DNA of 64,000 bases. Origin: Dipteris shenzhenensis. Its lineage: Eukaryota > Polypodiophyta > Polypodiopsida > Gleicheniales. The stretch lies in assembly GCA_047967505.1 (NCBI GenBank), contig CM106538.1; one strand, 5' to 3'. A program made the translations under genes and the position numbers. Below are positions 1 to 11,473 of the stretch, piece by piece. The notes beneath the pieces are model-generated. The model searched no databases. It had not been told where the DNA came from and worked only from the letters and a program-made list of their open reading frames with translations. Numbering within the stretch: the first letter of the stretch is position 1; each line of letters begins with the position of its first letter.

Positions 1-400
1 GATGCCACTAGTCCAAGCATGCGTCTAAGTGTGGTCATCTTCACAACCGGAGAGAATATCTCATCAAAGTCCACACCCTTCTCTTGCTTGAACCCTTTAG
101 CAACCAAACGGGCCTTGTACCTAGGCACATCATCACCTGTGACCTTCATTTTGTAGACCCATTTACATGGCAATGCTTTCTTTCCATGTGGCAAAGAAAC
201 CAAGTCCCAAGTCTTATTCTTCATAAGTGAACTCATCTCTGATTGCATAGCATACTCCCACTTGCGTTGATCCTCACGCATCATAGCCTCTCTGTAGCAA
301 GAAGGCTCCCCGCAATCAGTAAGCATCACATAGTCTACCCCTGGAACAAACCTATCAGGTGGTCTAGACACTCTAGATGATCTTCTCAAGGGCATTTTAG
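1..400 (-). pseudogene. copia reverse transcriptase, N-terminal part
   Basis: The minus strand reads as the start of the Ty1/copia RVT_2 domain. It has the W-x-x-AMQSEM-type entry motif near 210-250, then TWDLV, KWVYK, and YKARLVAKGF around 90-125, followed by the block preceding the FSPVV motif. This domain makes cDNA from the element RNA. Only the first 100 or so residues lie in the window; the catalytic YVDD part would be to the left. The frame appears open here, but the element has lost upstream domains. Confidence 0.8.
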
Positions 401-466
401 CTTGCTGTCCCACTTGCATATCAGCCACATTTGGCTCATCATTTCCACCAATAGATGATCCATCAT

Positions 467-685
467 CTACCCTTGATTGTATACCTGTGTGGGAGTACTT
501 GGTGGTACCATTTCTTGCACATTTGGTGCATGGACAGCTTGCTGTCTATCAACATAGGCAGGTGGATTCACATCCTGGAAAGTGATTCTCCTCATTTCCA
601 CATCCCTCATAGGTGCCTTATGCATCTTCTTCTCATTGAAGACCACATCATGGCTGCGTATGATCTTCTTCTCATTGAAGACCAC
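467..685 (-). pseudogene. copia integrase C-terminal tail remnant with internal duplication
   Basis: The minus-strand reading contains the copia motif DVVFNEKK twice, once in each copy of a 30 bp direct repeat (624-653 and 663-692). This motif normally closes the integrase region, after the sentence-like YRLW...K.I.SRDV block. The catalytic DDE core is missing. The stretch continues into a variable linker leading to reverse transcriptase. The repeat sits exactly where gag is joined to the integrase tail, so it probably marks the deletion junction. Confidence 0.75.
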
Positions 686-686
686 A

Positions 687-1445
687 TCATGGCCCCAATT
701 TGCAATCCTTTTTCATATGGCCCTTCTTGCCACAGTGGTAACACTCAATGTTTTGTGCCCTGGATTTGCTACGAGACTTCCCTCTTTCTTGGGACTTCCC
801 CCTGAATTGTGATCTACCCCTTTGCACATTTAAGGCTGCATCCTGCTTGTTGCCATCCATAGACTTCCGTCTAATCCCCTCGGCCAACAAGCTACCCACA
901 ACATCATCAAATTTCAGTACTCCACTAGGTGCAGAGTTACTGACAGCTGTACAAAAGGTATCCCATGAGGATGGCAATGAACATAAGAGAAGTATTGCCT
1001 TAGTCTCCGCATCAAAATTCATCTTCTGAGCCTGAAGCTGGCTGAAAATAATATTGAATTCATTCAAGTGAGAAGCAATGGAGACCCCTTCCTTCATCTG
1101 CAGCTCAAACAACCTCTTCATGAGGTAAACTTTATTAGAGGCAGTTTCCTTCTCATAAGTGGCACACAGTTTCTTCCACAAATCTTCCGTAGTCTGCTCA
1201 TTTACTACTGTGAAATAAACTGACTCTGCAAGATGAAGTCTAATAGTAGACGTTGCTAATGCATCCAACTCATTCCAATCATCCTCAGATATATCCGCAG
1301 GCTTAGCTTCAATCCCTGCCAAGGGTTTAATCTGCTTCTTTTGAATAAGCACATCCCTTATTTGTTCTTTCCATAAAGAAAAGTTTGTCCCATCAAACTT
1401 TTTAATGCTGAAAAACTCCTTTTCAGACATGGAAGAGGATGCCAT
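687..1445 (-). CDS. copia gag polyprotein (UBN2-type) with CCHC zinc knuckle
   Basis: The capsid protein of the element packages its RNA in cytoplasmic particles. I start it at the ATG at 1445 (MASSSMSEK); an in-frame ATG 24 bases upstream only adds a hydrophobic octapeptide. It opens with the typical KFDGTNFSLWKEQI block near residues 15-30, has a helical gag core (residues about 40-190), a basic RS-rich linker, and the knuckle CYHCGKKGHMKKDC near the C-terminus (C-x2-C-x4-H-x4-C, all ligands present). The frame stops at 687 right after the knuckle, just inside the deletion junction, so no protease follows. The frame is otherwise intact, suggesting a fairly young copy. Confidence 0.85.
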   Translation of the reverse strand: MASSSMSEKEFFSIKKFDGTNFSLWKEQIRDVLIQKKQIKPLAGIEAKPADISEDDWNELDALATSTIRLHLAESVYFTVVNEQTTEDLWKKLCATYEKETASNKVYLMKRLFELQMKEGVSIASHLNEFNIIFSQLQAQKMNFDAETKAILLLCSLPSSWDTFCTAVSNSAPSGVLKFDDVVGSLLAEGIRRKSMDGNKQDAALNVQRGRSQFRGKSQERGKSRSKSRAQNIECYHCGKKGHMKKDCKLGP

Positions 1446-2859
1446 GATGCAAATAAAGCAAAATCCCAAATGCTAGTGCCTGCAAGAGAGAATCACACCA
1501 AATACCAGGTGCACCCAAATGTGTATGCCACAATAGAGTGGAATGTCACAAAAAACTCAAAGCTCAAAGCATCAAAAGATGCATTCGACTCATGTGCATA
1601 TACTATGCATCCATATGAGCAAATCTGGCCCAAAAGAAAATGCCAATAAGTGCCAAATGACTCAAGCATAAACACCGTCCACTGGCATATGCATCAATTA
1701 TATCTCATCCAAGAGAGCATAGCACTATCAGTGCATCACCAATAATGTGTCAAAGCTGTCTCTCAGCATAAAATAGCATCCATGTCAAAGCGTCCATAAA
1801 AAAATAGCATCCCACAAGGCAATTTGGGCCTATCAGTGCATCCAACAAGGACCGCAATGCATCCAAATGGCCTATAAACCCCAATGCATACCACGAATGA
1901 GGGCACACTGCTCAAACTGCAACCAGAGTGATCTGCATAAGGTATGCTCAAGAAATCATAGTCCCACAGTAATGACCGCTACTGAAAATAGAACCTGAGA
2001 TGCTTCAAAACATGGGCGCCATTGCATAATCGAACTCAGCAAGAAAATGTGCAAATATCTCTCTTCTGCCAGAACTCCAAAATCCCAACCGATGAGTGAG
2101 AAATGGGAGTCAACACTTATCCACTGCCATGTGGCATAAATCTAAGGTTTCAAAACCTTAGTATGAAAAATGCATAACAGAGAGACGAAATCGAATACAC
2201 AGAGATTTATAACTCAGAAAATCCTCCACCGAATCACGCAAGAACTGATAGGTAGGGGTTTTTGGGCGTCTGGAACGCAATGGGACAGACGGTTTTGGAA
2301 ACCGTGGTCTCAATCACTGGGTCCAACACACGGACTAAAAAACATTTTTGGAAACAGAGCTGTTTGTAAACTCCACCGGAGTGCGAATGGTGAGCAACAT
2401 AGTAGTTTTAGGACCTCCTGAGTCCACCGGAACTGACAGATCTACAAATGGTTGCTCCAAACTTGAGTTCCAACACCCGGGCAAAAAATGCAAAAACTGA
2501 CACAGTGAGTCAGAAATCCAATGAAATGATCCCAGATTCAAGAATGAAGGTGTTTCCAAGCTCTTGAAGTAATGTGGACACCAAAAGCAAGCAATAGTTG
2601 CCTCTACAAGTCAATACAGAGTCTCTGTCATCGAACGGAACAGGGAAAAGCTCAAAAAACGACTTTTTCTTTCAAACCACTTAATAGGCTCTCAAAACCA
2701 CTTCGTAAAGCCAAAGTGACTTTTCCAAAGGTTTCTCCAAGGTCTCTGCACACTCGGATGCAAGTAAAGTCACCCACAAAGCTTCCCACAAAGCTTCTCC
2801 TTCCTCCCACAAAGCTACTGAGCTTCAAGCATTCACGCACGCTTAGCTAGATCACCCGG

Positions 2860-2871
2860 GCTCTGATACCA
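2860..2871 (-). promoter_or_regulatory. tRNA-iMet primer-binding site of copia element
   Basis: The minus strand reads TGGTATCAGAGC, the standard plant copia primer site complementary to the 3' end of initiator methionine tRNA. It lies two bases from the LTR end. Confidence 0.9.
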
Positions 2872-2873
2872 GT

Positions 2874-3060
2874 TGAGAGTGCTCTCAACGGAAGCAAGAA
2901 TGGAAGAAGGAGAGAGAGAGACAGAGAGCCACATAAGTTTTGGTGGGTGCAGAACCACCCTAATCTTCTTTTTCATTCATTTATATATGTGTTTGAGTAT
3001 TGTACATAACTGGGGTAAAGGCACAGTGACCTTTAACCCCCACAGATGGTGATGCAGGTG
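2874..3060 (-). repeat. 5' LTR of the copia element (right end approximate)
   Basis: The LTR begins next to the primer site. Its terminal bases form a small palindrome (GTTGAGAG / CTCTCAAC, 2872-2889). A TATA-like stretch (ATATATAAA on the minus strand, near 2980-2990) could be the LTR promoter. I do not see the far TG end, so 3060 is a guess. Confidence 0.5.
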
Positions 3061-3815
3061 CTAGTGCGGGGTGAGTACCACAAAGGATCCTCAGGTGCAG
3101 ATAGCTGATGGGTTCGAGTAGTGCTTTAATAAATAGGATCGGTAATGCGAGGGAAAGGGGGTGGTTGCAGAGTTAGCACCCATTGAAGAAGATTGGCATG
3201 CAAAGTATGAAGAGTTGGCTCAAGAAATTGTGGAAGTTGTTGCTCGCTTAGGTAAGAAAGTACAGGTTTTGAAGCGACAAAGGCATTCCCCATGTTTTTG
3301 GTTGGAGCTGTGTGCCCACCTGCCTCCTCGCCCTCCTTGGTGGAAAGAAGCAGATTAGTTTTTGCAGAAGTTTTACAATAGCATACTCATTTTCTTGGTC
3401 TGCTTGATCCTTTAATTCCTTTTTGAGTCAAACCACAACATCAAACCAATAGAAAATTGTTTTGAATTTTGATTTTGAAGCCATTTTGGGCCTCTTTGTA
3501 CTAGTTTAGTGGGCCTCTTTGTACTAGTTACAATGGATAAAGGTTTTAAAAATACATGCATGACTGTAGATGCATGTTCTCACACAAATTGTCTACATAT
3601 TCTATACGTAGATGGTACATTGTTTTACATTATAGATGGTGGGCATCACTCCTTGATGTTGTGACAAAAGAATTCTATAGCTATATTGTAGCATAGTCAA
3701 TATGTATACGGGTAAACCAATGCCTCATAAAAGTGCCTAGAAAGCATTATTTGGAGACACATAGCTATATGTATTGATGGCGTGTTATATGTAACATTGA
3801 TTTTGAGAAAGTGAT
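3061..3815. other. no recognisable gene
   Basis: One small ORF (3161-3358, +, 65 codons) has no motif I recognise and is probably chance. The rest is AT-rich and shows no domain, tRNA or repeat that I can name. Confidence 0.5.
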
Positions 3816-4162
3816 ACAATGCAAGTAGCAGTGTTGATTGAAGATGAAAAAATCTAGTACAAAATTAATGCTAAAGCTATCCCCATAGAAATACAAAAGT
3901 ATCTAGAATGAACAGAGAAAACACCTTACTAACTAATGATTCAAAATACATTGATCTAATATTTTGAATTCTACTAAAATCTAGCCAAATTATCAGGCTC
4001 TGTGCAAACCTACCCATGCACAAGAAGGTTTCTTAATTTAGAGCTATAAGCTATAACTATTGTGATGTTACATCTAGCTACACAGAGCTTCATCATCTAG
4101 ACAATATAATAAACACTTCTAGTAATTGTTTTTTTTTTTAAATGAGGGTTTATATTAATAAT
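3816..4162 (+). repeat. dispersed repeat, copy A (about 350 bp)
   Basis: Nearly identical over its length to 10030-10374 in the same orientation. Both copies end in a run of T followed by a short AT-rich segment, aaatgagggtttatatta. On the minus strand this would be the tailed 3' end of a retroposon. It holds no ORF. Confidence 0.85.
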
Positions 4163-5544
4163 TTAATATCGATTTGTTAAGTTATACAATTTCTCTGAAC
4201 ATACCCCTGGGAAATAGAATAGAGCGTATACTTAACAAGCTATCCAGTAGCATTGTCTGAGTACTAAAACACTGTAGCATGTCAGATGAAATACTGTAGC
4301 TAACAAAACCATTCTAGCCAAAAAGCTGCATCAAGGAAACTATTGTAGTTAAGCTCTTGGGCATGTTAGGTAGGGTACTCCGACAAGGATGTCTATAAAA
4401 TCTCAGTTCTATCATTGCTCACCAAAAACAATTTCATAACTTAGTGCAAGAAAATGGTTTGATGTGCACTCAAGCCTTCCATCAATAGCAGTGCTTATGG
4501 CTACTAGAGATCCGCCAACATGTTCAAATCAGTAGTAAGCATAAAAAGGCAAACCACCAACAAAGATTCATAGAAGTTGATGGAGAGACCACTTGAAGGT
4601 TAAAAAATATAAGGGTGAATGTGAATTGAACCAAAAAGAAACCATAAGGAAGAATCATTAAAAATGGTTGTGTAAGCCAATTTTACACTACCAAGGCTTT
4701 CATCAAAGCATATTGTAAAGTTAATGCTTGCAAAAATTAGATCTTCATGATAACGAAAAGCAAATCTATTGCATAATAGATGGAAACGGATGATCTCATG
4801 GAGCAATCGGATAGCATCCCTTGTGCTACTCCTTAATGTAGAAGGAAACGAACATATGATCACTTAATCATGAAATCCTTGAAAGATGATAGCAAAAGAT
4901 GGATGTCAAATTGAATACAAGTGCCACGAGAAACAAGACGATTGCAACAATAAAATACATAGCATATTGAATGGAAGATAGTCCCAGGATAGTTGAATTT
5001 GATACCATGTTGGAAGAGATAAAGAGAGAGATTGAAAGAAGTCGAGAGTTCAACAAAAGATTGCTTCGAGAAGTAGTATACCTTATTCATCTCCATAGTC
5101 TAGATATATAGATGAGACCATAGGCTAAGAATAGGCTAGTTATAAATAGCTCCAACATGAGTCATCAATGAGGGCATTCACATTTGAATGTCTATTTATG
5201 TATTGCATATATTGTTGGCCACTTCAAAGTTTAGAGTTTCTTTATGTTAGATTTTTTTTATTTGTTGTATTCAATGCCATAAACCACTATGAGAGTAGTT
5301 GGGGGTGGTAGAATGATATTTCAAATTGGTATATACCTATCTTACAAATTTAATTTTAGAAAGTCACTACCAAATTTTCAATTTTCCAAAGGATTCCATT
5401 TTTAAAGTTATAGAAATTCTTTGGGATAGAGTTTTTGATTTGGAGTTGTCCAATCCCATATACAACCATAGAAGTAGCTAAGCTAGTAAAATGGTATATT
5501 TCATTTTTCAATTGGTTATGCATCTTCTTTAAAAATCCCAAGAG
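4163..5544. other. AT-rich stretch without recognisable genes
   Basis: Several short ORFs occur on the minus strand (4600-5100) but none shows a domain or consistent coding signal. I see no structural RNA. Confidence 0.5.
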
Positions 5545-5770
5545 TGTTGAGGATTCATCTCAACATCATGTTATCATATGTTCATAGTGCTAACCCAGAA
5601 GAGTGCTAAAATGGAAAGGTCTAGAAGCTCTAACCCTAACCTTAAAGGGGTTTGCACATATTCATCATTTTATAGTGTACAATTAGTCATTGTTCTCTCT
5701 AGCTATGCCCTCTCTCCTCATCTTCGATCTTCTCCTCTCCTCTCTCTATATTTTTTCATGGTATCAGAGC
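5545..5770 (+). repeat. copia-type LTR with primer-binding site
   Basis: The segment 5545-5758 begins TGTTGAGG and ends TTTTTTCA. It is followed at once by TGGTATCAGAGC (5759-5770), the tRNA-iMet primer site. An ATTTTATAG motif near 5670 could be its TATA box. The downstream sequence is a GA-rich leader and no gag was recognised within the next 2 kb, so this is a 5' end of a non-coding or decayed element. Confidence 0.75.
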
Positions 5771-5920
5771 TCATGATTTTGCCTTCCACCAAGGCGCCAT
5801 CTTTCTTGTGAGAGTGAGAGAGATCGATTGAGAGTGATTGAGTGTCCTTTCATTGTGTCGATGACAGATTTCAGTTCTATCTTTATGAGAGATTTTTGTC
5901 CAATTATATTCATTTATGTT

Positions 5921-5922
<2 letters not shown>

Positions 5923-5989
<67 letters not shown>
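5923..5989 (+). repeat. (GA)n microsatellite
   Basis: Uninterrupted GA dinucleotides over about 67 bases, followed by more loosely GA-rich sequence to about 6120. It lies in the leader of the LTR element at 5545. Confidence 0.97.
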
Positions 5990-5992
<3 letters not shown>

Positions 5993-8099
5993 GGTTCATT
6001 GTGAGATCTGAGAGAGTTGAGAGAGGTCCATCTCTATTGAGAAAGAGAGATTTTGAGTGTTTTCATACATTGACAAAGAGAGAGGTGTGAGAGTCTATTT
6101 CTAAGAGAGAGAATTTTGAGGGCAAGCAGTATTCTTAGCAACTACTCAGAATACTAGAATTGGTTGCTCATCGATGGTTGCTCATCGATTGCTTTAGCTG
6201 CGACCTATAACAACAACTACTACAATAATTAGATGACTCCTATCTCTAGCAAGCCTAGAGTACTCCTCTCTATCTACCAGCAGCAGATCAACTAAGGCAG
6301 GCAAAGTGAGATGCATAGCATCCTTTCTCAAAACATAGCGCTATCAAGTACGACTCATCCTAAGTGCTCATAGCAACCATCTACAAATTCCACTAGAGCA
6401 CTCCAACTTTGTTCAGCCAAGCTAGTCCTCCAATGCTCCTTCCAAGCTTACGATAATGCCATATTCTACACAAGCTATACTGATCCTTGTGGCTGCAATT
6501 GTAAGTGGAGGTGTGGGTGCATTGGTGGAAGGGAGGACGAGGCAGCTCCTTTGCCTTTGAAACCTTGCCACACATTCTTAATGTATGCGACCTTGGCTTC
6601 TACAGTGGGACTCCCACTTTGTGTCACAAGAGGTGATGTCTCGATCTATTTTGTATTTTCTTTCTTGATGGTGGATAAGAAAGAGAAGGATTGGTTGCTT
6701 CTCCATGGACGTAGCCCACAGTGGGTGAGCCACGTATATCGGTGTGTCTTTGTGTCTTCCATTATGCACCTTTTTTGTGTTGTGTATTTTATGCATTCTG
6801 TGTCTCACAACTTGGTGAGCATGGAGCACACAACCATGGTTTTGAAAGAGGGCAGGGGAAACATCACTTGGTTGATCCAACTAACATGAGCTACATCTTG
6901 TTGTAGGCCATAGAAATCATCTTCTATAGTACACCCTCAATGAGGTCAGTGCTTATCAATACAATCAAAGCAAGCATGCACAGAGATGGTAGAACCAAGG
7001 TCCTTTGTCTATTTTGTTCAATATGTGCCAATCATGGTCTTCATCAACTAAGTCGCATTACGTGTGGTGTTGAGTAGGAACCAAGGTCTACTTGCTCTCT
7101 AAACAAAGTCTTGATAAGCCATCTAACATATGTATTAATAAGATGATCAAGCTAACCAAGCAAGTCCCCATATTAAATCACTACCCAATCTCACTTGTGT
7201 AAAAGGCACCCACACACTTTGAAAGGTTGTAGAACAAGTTTTAGACAAGGTGAACTACATTCATTAATCTTGCCTCAAAGAAATGGGATAAGAGATATGA
7301 CTCTATGGATGAAGGTAGCCAAAACTCCTTCTCTTAAACCATATGCCAAAACTTGTTTTCATTTAGAGTCTTATTTCTCCAACTTTTGGAGACTCACACA
7401 ACTTCCACATATAGTGCGTCTTCAAGTTTAGTTTTCAAAATTATTGTCATATTTCTTCTCAACATATTAGAATGATTGGATTGGTTGTGATTGAACATCA
7501 AGCCCGTCAGCTCTGTGATAAGAGCCACTTGCCCCTGAATGGAAGATGTTCCCTACACTTCTACTCAAATACCCCATCAAATTTCTTGAAAGCTTGCTAT
7601 AGTTGGGATCATCCATTTGAGCTCCATTTGAATGCCATTCAAAAATAGTCAAAACCCAAAACACCAATACTACAACAACTTTTAATGTAGTCTATTACAT
7701 GAGTTGAGTTTAAGTTGAGAGATAATACCTAGGTCATTTCTGGAATTTCTCGGATTGTTAATTGTCATTGCTTGCTCTATTTTTATATACCTGGCACTGA
7801 ATTCTTTTTTTAATTTTGTGTTCTAGATTGTTGCATTCTAAATGGCTCATGTGGGTGAGAAGACAAAGTCTCAGCATCTTGATCTCAGTCGAGCTCAAAA
7901 GAAGCTACTGAAAAATGAGAATGTGCACTTCTTAATGAATGTCAATCAGGACATCATTCAGATGGATTTCATCAATGGTGAAAGCGGTTTACAAAATTTG
8001 GCTAGGACCATGGCAGAATGTGGAGTGAGGACCCTATGTGAATGATTTCTAGATATTTTTCTAGCATAATCTATAGATCAAGTCATGCACCACTTCACC
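5990..8099. other. no recognisable gene
   Basis: Short ORFs on both strands (6551-6889 +, 6578-6880 - and 7842-8045 +) overlap each other or lack known motifs. The 7842 ORF starts at an ATG and is lysine-rich in its first third, but I cannot assign it. The region may be the decayed interior of the element with the LTR at 5545. Confidence 0.45.
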
Positions 8100-8830
8100 T
8101 TGGAGACTCGAGAGTCAACTATGTCTTGAAGTATATCCACTACTTTTCTACTATGTGAGCCACACCCTTATCTTACAATTTTGACCATACAACTCATAAG
8201 CAACTCATGCCCCAATTTTCATGTAGTTTTGGCCCCTTGGAACCCCCTAGCAATGTCTAGGGGGGCATTTCCCCCTATCCTTGCTTCATAGAATGGGTAT
8301 AAGCTTGCTTGGGTCCAAAGCATGGCCATAAAACAATCTCTAAAAAAATATCAGGCTCCACATACAACAATCTCCCACTTGGAGACTGATCATAGTAACT
8401 CCACTATTATTACACTTGGTGAAATGATTTGGACCTGGCTATACCTCATATTATTCCTTATACTTGAAGACCAATTGAAATTGAGCAAAAGCTCAACCTC
8501 TCCTTGGTTACCACCTTAGTTAGCATGTTTGTAGGATTCTAGCTAGTGTGTATCTTTTCCAACTTCAACTGCCCATCTGCAAAACAGATCATATGAAATG
8601 ATATCTGAGCTGTATATGTTTAGTTCTTGAATGGAAGGCTGAAGTCTTTGTGAGATGAATAGCACTCTGGCTATCACTATACAAGATGCAATTTTCTTGC
8701 TTGTTCCCAAGCTCCTCCATAAGGGTGACATATGCATGTTTGGATGGTACACTTTTTGTGCTTGAAAGCATGTGCTAAATATGCATTCTCTTAGCAAATT
8801 TGCAAGAGTGCTTGGAGGTGGGATTTACAT
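8100..8830 (-). mobile_element. copia 3' fragment: RNase H end, polypurine tract and LTR
   Basis: On the minus strand, 8790-8589 reads as the end of copia RNase H: EELGNKQENCILYSDSQSA, then HLTKTSAFHSRTKHI, then RYHFI. About 200 bases later comes CCAAGTGGGAGA (8382-8371), the classic copia polypurine tract, followed immediately by TGTTGTATG (8369 leftwards), an LTR start. The LTR end to the left is not clear. Everything upstream of RNase H is missing. Confidence 0.8.
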
Positions 8831-8879
8831 AACATAAACGATTGGACACCTTGCATGTTTCAAATGTCTAGTTGGACTG

Positions 8880-9260
8880 ACACTTTCAAAACATGATGAA
8901 ACTAGTCCTTCAGTTGTAATTGCCTACTCACTTCTCATTGAAACGTCACAGCTCTCATTTCTCATAGCTCTAGAATCTCTTGTTTATCGAGCCTCTTATA
9001 TCTCACAACTCTAGCCTCTCTCATAGCTCTATCTCTTTTTGTGTGGCTCAGCTCAATTCATCTCAGGTCTAGCACTTTTTGTGCGGCTTTATCTCTTTTT
9101 GTGTGACTTAGCTCTTGTAGGTCTCATCCCACATAGCCCTAGCAAGCTCAAGGTCTTGTCTCTTATAGAGTCACATCATAGAAAAGGATAGGGACAGAGA
9201 GAAGGAGCTCAAGGTCTCATATCTCATAGCTCTCGTAGGTCTCATCTCTCAGAGTCATGG
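8880..9260. repeat. degenerate short tandem repeats rich in ctcatagctct
   Basis: The words CTCATAGCTCT, TATCTCTTTTTGTGTG and AGGTCTCAT recur in imperfect order. No coding or RNA signal is seen. Confidence 0.7.
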
Positions 9261-9432
9261 AGTCATGTGCGGGGGTTGTACCCGGGAGGTTTTGTTGTAA
9301 TGCTCAGGACTTTCACAAGTTTTATGGCATCAACATTAAGTCTGGTAAAAGCCCAAAAACACTAACAAATGTGGACCTTCCTAAACAAGAGGATGGCTAT
9401 GTTCAATGAGACAAGAAAGGCTTACAAAATAA

Positions 9433-9822
9433 AGTCCAAAAGCATTTGTGACCTTGACATTCTACAAGAAGCTATGCTGGAACATTGAGGGAAACTACGG
9501 TTTTCAGGGTGGTAGGATGATCAACTATGGCTACGAATGGGGACCTTTCACCTCAGTAAACTACAAGTTCGTGCCGATGGCTCCCGATGGACATGGCTGG
9601 AGCCAAATAGCTACCGAGCCATCCGGTGTCAGCTACTGCTTGTATGTTGGTCCCAACCAAGGAGACCCTCTTTTCACCATAAACTGTGACGGCAATGACG
9701 ATCGCCAGAAGTACATGTTCCTTCCGGTGGGCGGTTCTAACTTCTTCTTCCTCAAGAAGTCTACTTTGCAGTGCTTGTATCTAGAAAATGATGGCATTCC
9801 CACAGCAACATGTAACGTCGAC
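9433..9822 (+). CDS. candidate exon of an unidentified cysteine-containing protein
   Basis: The frame is open from just after a stop at 9430 to a perfect plant donor site GTGAGT at 9823, giving about 130 residues. The first Met-like codon at 9448 is GTG, so this is better read as an exon than as a whole gene. Third-position use is GC-richer than in the flanking sequence, which suggests selection. It contains five spaced cysteines (CW, YCLYVG, INCDG, QCLYL and ATC) and many G, N, F and Y residues. The pattern CLYV...C.G....QKYMF...G...QCLYL recalls a lectin-like beta-trefoil repeat, but this is only a resemblance. Neighbouring exons were not found, so it may be a gene fragment. Confidence 0.45.
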
Positions 9823-10029
9823 GTGAGTGTACTGCCCCTGTCTTAATCCTCTACTTAAATACAAGACATGAAGTTCTTCTTTTGATTCCTCTAAACTAGG
9901 TTAGATGTTCATCCCTCATTGCTTGTCTATTTGTTCTTGTGCCAGGATCAAACCTAATTGTTTCAGTGGTGCAATCACATCAACTGAGACTGTGTTGTGG
10001 CAAGCGGTCCTGTGGTTGACCCATGTTAG

Positions 10030-10374
10030 ACAATGCAAGTAGCAGTGTTGATTGAAGATGAAAAAATCTAGTACAAAATTAATGCTAAAGCTATCCCCAC
10101 AAAAATACAAAAGTATCTAGAATGAATAGAGAAAACACCTTACTAACTAATGATTCAAAATACATTGATCTAATGTTCTGAATTCTACTAAAATCTAGCC
10201 AAATTATTAGGCTCTGTGCAAACCTACCCATGCACAAGAAGGTTTGATAATTTAGAGCTATAACTGTTGTAGTGATGTTACATCTAGCTACATAGAGCTT
10301 CATCATCCAGACAGTATAATAAACACTTCTAGTAATTGTTTTTTTTTTCAAAAATGAGGGTTTATATTAATAAT
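10030..10374 (+). repeat. dispersed repeat, copy B (about 350 bp)
   Basis: Second copy of the repeat at 3816-4162, same orientation. Its right end abuts the truncated copia RT at 10377 within a few bases, so its arrival or a recombination at that point probably removed the end of that element. Confidence 0.85.
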
Positions 10375-10376
10375 AT

Positions 10377-11294
10377 AACAAGTAGATCAAGCTGCCCACA
10401 AAACTTCTGTACTTCGCTTCATCCACCAATGGTGATGAATCCTCGTTTGAGAGCTTCGCGTCAACCTCCATAGGGGTACCAACTGTCTTGCACTCAGCCA
10501 TGCCAAATGCCTTCAGTATCTCTCCAGCATACTTCATCTGTGAAATGAAGATCTATTTCGGCTCCTGCCAAACTTCAATCCCCAAACAGAAATGCATTAG
10601 TCCGAGGTCTGTCATTTCAAACTCTCTTCCTAGCAAATGCTTCGTCTGCGTCATGGTTCCCTATTATGACAAGGTCGTCCACATAAAGGACCACGATCAT
10701 ACTCTTGCCTCCTTCTCTGAAGATATACAAATTTGCATCAGATGGGCTCCTCCTGAACCCGTTTTGCAAAAAGTAGGCATCAATTTGCTGGTACCATGCT
10801 CGTGGAGCCTGCTTCAGCCCGTAAAGTGCCTTCTTCAGTTTGCAGACTTTACCTTCTGAACCGGGGATCTCAAAACCTGGTGGTTGTTCCATGTATACCT
10901 CCTCCTTGAGATCTCCATTCAGAAAGGCGGATTTCACATCCATCTGAAACACGGACCAACTTCCCTGGGTAGCTAAAGCCAAAACACTGCGAATTGTGGT
11001 TAGTTGAGCTGTGGGAGCAAAAGTATGTTGATAATCAAAACCATGTACCTATGCAAATCCTTTTGCCACAAGCCGAGCCTTGTACTTATCCAACGTGCCG
11101 TTGGACTTGTACTTGGTCTTGTACACCCACTTGGTTCTGATTACCTTGCATTTTTGTGGTCGATCCACAAGGTCCCAAGTGTTCTTCTTCATTATGGAGC
11201 CATACTCTGACTGCATAGCCTCCATCCACCTATCATTGCCCTGTGCCTCTTCAAGACACTTGGGTTCATCAGCACAGATCACTACTGTCATCAA
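10377..11294 (-). pseudogene. copia reverse transcriptase
   Basis: From right to left: KKNTWDLVDRP, KCKVIRTKWVYK and YKARLVAKGFA, then an in-frame TAG near 11049 where Q is expected (before VHGFDYQ). The frame then resumes with QMDVKSAFLNGDL, LKKALYGLKQAPRAWY and the catalytic VVLYVDDLVI block. A frameshift after about 10620 moves the tail (EMTDLG.MHF, then PK-stop-IFISQMKYAGEIL) into another frame. The catalytic YVDD is present. The RT is non-functional because of at least two stops and one frameshift, and the sequence ends before RNase H. Confidence 0.9.
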
Positions 11295-11473
11295 AGCATA
11301 GTTGATTAAGTGTTCCTGTGCCTTCTTTGCTCCTCTAATCTCTTGGACCGGCGGTGTTCGGATGGTTCCTCTTCAATGGCTGGAGGTTCTCTGCCATCCA
11401 AAGGCTGCTTTACCCACTTCGGGAATGGCCGTTGTCCTTGTGGTTCTGCAGGCTCTTCTTTATCTTCTTTGTC

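Larger units (their letters stand above)
1..3060 (-). mobile_element. Ty1/copia LTR retrotransposon, internally deleted, 3' end outside window
   Basis: Reading the minus strand from the right: a 5' LTR, a tRNA-iMet primer site, a leader of about 1.4 kb, gag with a zinc knuckle, a remnant of the integrase C-terminal tail, and the start of reverse transcriptase running off the left edge. The protease and the catalytic core of integrase are absent between about 690 and 680, so this is a deletion derivative that cannot move by itself. The leader (1446-2859) is long for copia and holds no ORF I recognise. The boundary to the right of the LTR is uncertain. Confidence 0.85.

Noticed and set aside
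4600-5096. Three overlapping hydrophobic minus-strand ORFs (62-87 codons)
   Set aside because: AT-rich chance frames rich in Phe and Ile, with no motif, repeat or neighbour support.
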